From Phormidium ambiguum IAM M-71 (GTDB lineage Bacteria; Cyanobacteriota; Cyanobacteriia; Cyanobacteriales; Aerosakkonemataceae), in the NCBI RefSeq assembly GCF_001904725.1, contig NZ_MRCE01000051.1, positions 1-45,406 on the forward strand: 45,406 bases of DNA. The letters run 5' to 3'. Under the pieces are notes generated by a model. The model did no database searches. It worked only from the letters and a program-made list of their open reading frames with translations, and was not told where the DNA came from. Both the position numbers and the translations under genes were made by a program. Position 1 is the first letter of the stretch. Each line of letters opens with the position of its first letter. Shown in pieces: positions 40,816-45,406 of the stretch.

Positions 40816-41838
40816 TCAATTGCTAACAAACTGCCGTTCTTGTGGAGAACGAGTCCACAAAGTACAAAATCCGCCCTTTGATGGTTTTCCTTCAACTGTT
40901 AAAGTAACTCCCAACCGATTCACTTCGGTTTCACACAACTTCTTCCCATTCTTTTCACTCAACAAAGCTTGATTCCAACTCATAAACTGACGAGCATATT
41001 TTCCTTCATTACTCATTGCCCAGCGAATAGTATCAGCATTCTTCTGTGCAAATTGACCCTCATTGCTTAACCCCCATTCCAATGCTGCTGCTTCTTTTAG
41101 TGTTAGCTGTCGCAGTCCAGTTGGGTCAAGTTCTGGTGATGGAGTAAAGCGAGGAATTGCTAATCCCACAAATACACCAATTGCAATAGCACTAAACACT
41201 ACACCACTACCAAAAATCACTGACCAAATATCATGAGCTACTTTCTCTAAAGCAGCCTGTCGTACTAAAGTTTTAACTGAATTAGAGATATTGCGACTTT
41301 GTACAGTAATTGCTGCTTTACTCTGACGTTCTAGCAGTTCTCGACTTGACTGTGCCCAATTATCAACAAACTGCTGTACTTGTTCTAGTTCTTGACTGAT
41401 AATAGCTTGAGAATCTTTTAAGTCCGATTGCCATCTAGATTGCCATCCTTTAAAGAAGTTGTCAATTTCATCTGGCTTCTGTTCTAATAGCAATTCTAGC
41501 TGACCTGTAGCTAGTAAAATGATTAAAAGTGGATCGTTTTTATCTAGCCCATATCGGTAAGCTGTGTTAATCACATGAGCACGGAATTCTGGGTCTTTTC
41601 CTTTGAGTACTTGACTGATTAATGACTCAGTATCTCGCTCATACATAGGTGGAGCAGATAAAGGCGATTGATTTTGAACATCTCTTGTCTTTAACTCATC
41701 ATCAATTAGTTGCCAAAACTCTACATTATTAGGTGAATTACTTTGTTCTACCTCAGCTAGTTCTGGCTCTGGAAAAGTTGAGTTATCATCAAAATCGTTT
41801 GCATCTAAGTCTAGATTTATTGCTTCATTTTGTTGCAT
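40816..41838 (-). CDS. DUF6753-like plasmid protein with one membrane helix
   Basis: This 340-aa protein has an acidic N-terminus (NLDLDANDFDDNSTFPEPEL). A helical part follows, LISQVLKGKDPEFRAHVINT then YRYGLDKNDPLLIILLATGQ and LELLLEQKPDEIDNFFKGW, which I associate with DUF6753. A membrane segment VIFGSGVVFSAIAIGVFVGL lies at about 215-235, then a C-terminal part with EAAALEWGLSNEGQFAQKNA and AMSNEGKYAR repeats. The last gene of the partition-like operon, 24 bp behind the ParA-like gene. It may tether the plasmid machinery to the membrane; inferred only. Confidence 0.7.
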   Translation of the reverse strand: MQQNEAINLDLDANDFDDNSTFPEPELAEVEQSNSPNNVEFWQLIDDELKTRDVQNQSPLSAPPMYERDTESLISQVLKGKDPEFRAHVINTAYRYGLDKNDPLLIILLATGQLELLLEQKPDEIDNFFKGWQSRWQSDLKDSQAIISQELEQVQQFVDNWAQSSRELLERQSKAAITVQSRNISNSVKTLVRQAALEKVAHDIWSVIFGSGVVFSAIAIGVFVGLAIPRFTPSPELDPTGLRQLTLKEAAALEWGLSNEGQFAQKNADTIRWAMSNEGKYARQFMSWNQALLSEKNGKKLCETEVNRLGVTLTVEGKPSKGGFCTLWTRSPQERQFVSN

Positions 41839-41862
41839 TAGAATTCCTCAGTATCTTCAGTA

Positions 41863-42633
41863 TTATGAACTTGCAGTTAATTGTGGTGGTTTTCCTGAAG
41901 GTATTGTTTCTACCAGACGATTTGGTGCATCGTTAAACAGACCAACATTTTCAATTAGATTGTAAGATTCGGCTAAGAAAGTGTGCAGGCGTTGTTGACT
42001 GATTAGATGAAAATCTGGATGCTGCATTGCCTGTTGAAATGATAAGCGTTTGGTATCGATAAACTTGCGCTCTCTGGAACTTAATTGTGGAAAATCTACA
42101 ATCGCAATTTGATGCTTTTGGATTAGCTTTAGTATTTCTTGATGTCCTTGCATATGTGACCAATCTTTACATACTCCAAAGTTTCGTACTAAGACGTGCT
42201 TTAACTGCCCTTCAAAGTGATTGAAGGAGTCTATAAACATTTCGATACTGTCAGTTGTTCCGCCACACAAAAACCATTTGCAGATATCAATACCCGACTT
42301 TTCTTTGAAATCGGGTGAGATTAGGTCAGCTTCATCAATCCATTTGTTGATAATACTATAAACCCGAGCAGGTAAGTTAACAATAACAGGGGTTTCTAAA
42401 GCAGTTTCAAAAATGATATCGATGTCAAAAAACTTCTCTTCGTCTTCAACTAAAGCTACAACTTGCGCTCCATATTCGGGATAACGCTGCTGCACGTCAG
42501 GGTTTTTGAAATCGCCATCAATTAAAGTGTAGAGCAAATCGTACTTTTGATTAAATTCAACAAGAACGCGAGTAAACATGGATTTCCCTACTCCACCTTT
42601 CTCGCCATCTACCAAATGAATTCTGTTAGCCAT
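41863..42633 (-). CDS. ParA-like P-loop ATPase
   Basis: This 256-aa protein begins ANRIHLVDGEKGGVGKSMFT, a deviant Walker A motif (KGGVGKS) as in ParA/MinD and mobilisation ATPases. TLIDGDFKNPDVQQRYPEYG follows as the switch region; then TPVIVNLPARVYSIINKWID, where ParA has its Walker B, and HVLVRNFGVCKDWSHMQGHQ. The C-terminal half does not look like typical chromosomal ParA. Acting on plasmid partition or conjugation is likely from its place behind the actin-like ATPase gene. It starts 15 bp after its upstream neighbour stops. Confidence 0.8.
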   Translation of the reverse strand: MANRIHLVDGEKGGVGKSMFTRVLVEFNQKYDLLYTLIDGDFKNPDVQQRYPEYGAQVVALVEDEEKFFDIDIIFETALETPVIVNLPARVYSIINKWIDEADLISPDFKEKSGIDICKWFLCGGTTDSIEMFIDSFNHFEGQLKHVLVRNFGVCKDWSHMQGHQEILKLIQKHQIAIVDFPQLSSRERKFIDTKRLSFQQAMQHPDFHLISQQRLHTFLAESYNLIENVGLFNDAPNRLVETIPSGKPPQLTASS

Positions 42634-42648
42634 TAGCTTTCCTCGCTA

Positions 42649-43167
42649 TTAACTGAATGTAGGGCCGAGCATTGCTGGGTCAAAATTTGCTAGGTTAAAT
42701 ACATCTGTATCTGCTTCAAAATCATCGAATTCAACTGCTGGTTCTTCTGGCTTATTGGCTGGCTCTCTAGGAGTAGAGTTAGGAATAACTGACGGAATCT
42801 GACTTTCCGTTTGGTACTTTAAACCTAAAAAGTAAGGAGAACATTCAGGATGATGAGCGCAACCTCTAGCTACTAACAGTGACCCCAATTGCTGCCGATT
42901 TAACTCCAGATTTGCACAGATATAATCCACATGATTGAGTAAAGCCTCAATACAATCCCAGCCTAGTTGATGAACTTGTTCCGAGGAAGCAACGCCACTG
43001 TTTTGATAGGCTACAGCTTTCCAAAATGCCTTGAACGCCTTAAATGCAGCTTCTTTATGGTCGTAAACGGGATGATTGAGCAGGTAATTCAACAGTATTC
43101 CTTCATCAGAATCAGAATAGGGCTGACACCGCAGTTGATACCAAATTCGCTGTTTTTCTTCACTCAT
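42649..43167 (-). CDS. Hypothetical protein of the partition-like operon
   Basis: This 172-aa protein is a helical N-terminal domain, EGILLNYLLNHPVYDHKEAA then FKAFWKAVAYQNSG and LGWDCIEALLNHVDYICANL, followed by a Pro/Glu-rich tail (PREPANKPEEPAVEFDDFEA). The size and disordered acidic tail recall small DNA-binding adaptor proteins paired with ParM-like filaments (ParR), but no ribbon-helix-helix is obvious. The ATG overlaps the stop of the actin-like gene (ATGA), so the two are translated together. Confidence 0.7.
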   Translation of the reverse strand: MSEEKQRIWYQLRCQPYSDSDEGILLNYLLNHPVYDHKEAAFKAFKAFWKAVAYQNSGVASSEQVHQLGWDCIEALLNHVDYICANLELNRQQLGSLLVARGCAHHPECSPYFLGLKYQTESQIPSVIPNSTPREPANKPEEPAVEFDDFEADTDVFNLANFDPAMLGPTFS

Positions 43168-44534
43168 GACTGATTTTTTCCATTCAAACAGGGTTCACAG
43201 CTTTCTTTTTTCTTGACTACTCCTCGGTAAGGTCCTGACAACAAGGAAGCAGCATCTAATTCGTTTGTTACGCTTGTACTGGCAACTGCAACAGGAGGTG
43301 TTTCTCCATCAGTTGTCTTGTTACTCGATTCAGCAGCAAGTTCTGTTGTAGAAGATTCAATTAATTCGTCAGAAGGTTCAGCACTTTCCTCTGTTGATTC
43401 AACCTCAGTTGGCTCAGTAGCTTTATGACGTAATCCCTCAAATTGAGATTTAAAATAAGTAAACAAACCGTAAGCATCTGCTAAACGATGTCCCAAACCA
43501 TTGGGATCTAATTCTGGTGGTACTGAAATACCTGCGTGCCAAGATTGAGCATAACGAGAATAATGAGAACGCAATTCGGGTTTGAGATACTCGGCTGTAC
43601 CACCACAAAAGACTATTTCATCGGTGTCAGGAGGCAGTACTTCATCGAGCCAATGGGTTAACATCCTTACATAGTCAGAGCGAGACTGTTTGATTGCAGC
43701 AATTAATTCGTCTACTTCTCGCTCTCTAGCAGCTTCCTCTCGATTGCGTGCGATGCGGTAAAAGTAGGGACGGTTGTATCGTTCGCCTGAAATAGCGATC
43801 GCTTCTGCTAACCGAGCCACATCATAATTAGAAGTGCGCTCTTGTACGAGTTCGACCAGTCGCACCATGCCTAAGTCGGATGTTTTGCCTTTACCGACCG
43901 CACCTCTGGCAGCTACCACTAAAGAAGCATTGCGAAATCCTACCATTGCAAAGGCTGTCACCCTAGTTTTGAAAGCGGCTCCGAGTTTACTATTGTGAAC
44001 GATAGAAATGCCACCTCCCTCTTGCAGAGCTTGGGTTTTATCGAGTTTGACTGAGAATCTGCCAGTTGGTGTTTCAAAGGAAGCTGCGGCTCGACTTAAT
44101 AGTTCAAAGAATTGTTTGGAGTCGTTGAACTCGCCTGGGGGTAAGAAGACTGCGATCGCTATACTGAACTGATGACCTAAGTTTAATTTTTGGGATATCG
44201 CCCATAAAGCGGCTAAGGCTTTGTACAATGCACTGCTATATTTGAGACCGTTCAAACCAATATGTGCGTTGAATTGAGATGCAGCTAAGTAACCGACTGC
44301 TCGACAATCGTTGTTGATGGCAACCCAGGCGATGTTTTCGGGAGAGGTAGAGGTCAAGTTGGGCAAGGTGTAAGCATTGGCTGTATCTTGACTCACTGGC
44401 CCTACTGGGGATTCCATGATTAAGGAATTGGGTTGACCCCTATGCAACTTTTGGTAAAAGATTCTGGTGGATAAGCCACCGAAATCCATAACTGCGATTG
44501 CATCCGGTACGGCAACTTTTTTTGGTCTAGCCAT
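43164..44534 (-). CDS. ParM/StbA-like actin-family ATPase
   Basis: This 456-aa protein has the actin-type phosphate-1 loop in DAIAVMDFGGLSTRIFY (about 11-27). A second phosphate-type segment is GGGISIVHNSKLGAAFKTRV, with FAMVGFRNASLVVAARGAVG, and the adenosine motif is DEIVFCGGTAEYLKPEL (about 305-321). It ends in a long acidic, Ser/Thr-rich tail and a Cys pair, KKKESCEPCLNGKNQ. ParM-like filaments push plasmid copies apart before division. It is the first gene of a four-gene minus-strand operon. The extended tail is unlike classical ParM and may bind a partner. Confidence 0.85.
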   Translation of the reverse strand: MARPKKVAVPDAIAVMDFGGLSTRIFYQKLHRGQPNSLIMESPVGPVSQDTANAYTLPNLTSTSPENIAWVAINNDCRAVGYLAASQFNAHIGLNGLKYSSALYKALAALWAISQKLNLGHQFSIAIAVFLPPGEFNDSKQFFELLSRAAASFETPTGRFSVKLDKTQALQEGGGISIVHNSKLGAAFKTRVTAFAMVGFRNASLVVAARGAVGKGKTSDLGMVRLVELVQERTSNYDVARLAEAIAISGERYNRPYFYRIARNREEAAREREVDELIAAIKQSRSDYVRMLTHWLDEVLPPDTDEIVFCGGTAEYLKPELRSHYSRYAQSWHAGISVPPELDPNGLGHRLADAYGLFTYFKSQFEGLRHKATEPTEVESTEESAEPSDELIESSTTELAAESSNKTTDGETPPVAVASTSVTNELDAASLLSGPYRGVVKKKESCEPCLNGKNQS

Positions 44535-44642
44535 AAGATATTATTTGTTTATCTGCTGTCTTGATGCTAAAAGCAGTAGCTTGGGATAAACTTCACCAGT
44601 TCTGGTATTTTTGGCTAGTTCATACAAACCCCTCCAGTTGGA

Positions 44643-45309
44643 CCCGCATTTCTCACAAACTGATTTGAGAAGCTGATTTGGGAATGAAAAGTTGAACTTT
44701 TTGAAAAACAAGAGATATGGGAACAGTCGCCAAAGAAAAATTTAATCTAAAATCACCAAACCGTTACTAAATCGTTGGTTAACTCAGCTTAATTCAAAAA
44801 ATTCTTTATCAGAAAATAGACTGCATATATGGTCAGTCATTGAAGAGCTACGAAGTTGAACAAGTTACCGTCAAAATATCAACCAGTATCTTGAATCGCT
44901 TGAATTCTAAAGTAAGCAATAGACCAAATATCTTGAGAGGGACAAGCGCTGGTAATCGCAATTAAAATTCGTCTAGCACTCACAGTAATCCTCGCTCCCC
45001 AGTATTCATTTTTAGCTTTCTCAATTGTATTGTTAGCTCTTAACTTTAATTGGCTATTAGTTGCCATAGCTATCGCATATTCAACGCCATCCAGTTCTTC
45101 GCAGAAATTAAAGATTTCTTCCCGCGCATAAGCACTATCGCCGCGCACTAGAATTTGAGTAGTCGGCCATTCTTTTCTAATTAATCCAATCACTCTTTGT
45201 AATTCATCTAATGCTCCCTCTGCCGGCTCTACATTAGATGGACGCAGCTTGGCTACTAATAAATGATGTCCTTTTCCCGGCTAAAATTCGTTGATTTGAT
45301 CCTAATTTA
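44643..45309 (-). pseudogene. IS1380-family element, internally deleted and cut by IS630
   Basis: Read leftwards from 45280, the frame gives GHHLLVAKLRPSNVEPAEGA, TTQILVRGDSAYAREEIFNF and VEYAIAMATNSQLKLRANN: the middle of an IS1380 transposase with its RGDSAY catalytic segment. After KAKNEY it jumps to WGARITVSARRILIAITSAC, skipping about 470 bp present in the copy at 32683. The N-terminal third is missing where IS630 begins (45310). The terminal repeat cccgcatttctcacaaactg lies at 44643-44662, in inverse orientation to the first copy. Not functional. Confidence 0.85.
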
Positions 45310-45406
45310 CAGCGCTTTGCGCTGTTATGAGGTACAATAAAATATCATTTTGTAGCCAAAGCTAATGAAAGCATATTCACTTGAGTTCCGCAAAAGAATA
45401 GTGATA
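45310..45406 (+). mobile_element. IS630-family element, left terminus with transposase start
   Basis: The tip CAGCGC-TTT-GCGCTG lies next to a TA (45308-45309). From ATG 45365 to the window end it encodes MKAYSLEFRKRIVI, the start of an IS630 transposase. It is the inverse of the first 97 bases. The element has inserted into the IS1380 remnant. Confidence 0.85.

Overview
The window looks like a cyanobacterial accessory replicon, most likely a large plasmid or a plasmid-like island. The evidence is the many HIP1-type gcgatcgc sites, a Psb34-like photosystem II small protein (31509-31676, minus), cyanobacterial families such as DUF6753 and DUF4313, and an actin-like ATPase plus ParA-like ATPase operon at the right. 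Both window ends stop inside the same IS630-type element: 97 bp at each end, inverted, each with the first 14 codons of the transposase. This looks like an assembly broken at IS copies.

Region 1 (about 0.1-20.1 kb) is a type III-B (Cmr) CRISPR-Cas locus. From the left it holds a reverse transcriptase-Cas1 gene beheaded by IS630, array 1 (14 repeats), a second cas1 with cas2, a RelE-like toxin, an HTH gene, an orphan repeat, a two-domain RAMP protein (Cmr6/Cmr1-like) and array 2 (19 repeats plus a degenerate end). Array 2 converges on a long minus-strand operon. In order of transcription that operon encodes a 978/988-aa repeat-built membrane protein, a 793-aa membrane protein with a long helical stalk (CorA-like in layout), a CARF-HEPN ribonuclease, Cas10/Cmr2 with an intact GGDD, Cmr3, Cmr4 and a Cmr5-like small subunit. 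cmr3 is broken by a 34-bp tandem duplication. The second Cas1 has Ser where the first metal-binding Glu should be, and Cmr4 has Asn at the position I align with the slicer Asp. No cas6 is visible. The locus therefore mixes intact signalling parts (Cas10 cyclase, CARF-HEPN, two membrane proteins) with damaged or altered adaptation and slicing parts.

Region 2 (about 20.3-28.1 kb) is general cargo: a CoA-binding protein, DUF5996, a phosphodiester glycosidase-like protein, an ACT protein, and a TetR regulator divergent from GST and flavin-oxidoreductase-like genes with a clear palindromic operator. A DUF1348 gene is split by a TnpB element and joined tail to tail with a truncated WGR-galectin-like gene.

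Region 3 (about 28.2-37.9 kb) holds a CoiA/GIY-YIG-like protein, a DUF6883-DUF4926 pair, a broken coiled-coil gene, psb34, an RTX-like remnant and an IS1380 remnant. It also holds a two-gene unit of a membrane pentapeptide-repeat protein and a CHAT protease that share a Gln/Asn/Gly-rich motif at adjoining termini, then LysM and WYL proteins.

Region 4 (about 38-45.4 kb) is plasmid backbone: small hypothetical genes separated by strong terminators, a tRNA-like element with an irregular anticodon arm, and the minus-strand operon parM-like, unknown, parA-like, DUF6753. It ends in a second, internally deleted IS1380 copy interrupted by IS630.

The best candidates for something undescribed are the paired membrane proteins at the head of the type III operon and the pentapeptide-CHAT pair with matching terminal motifs. 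All family names come from reading the sequence by eye; no database search was possible.
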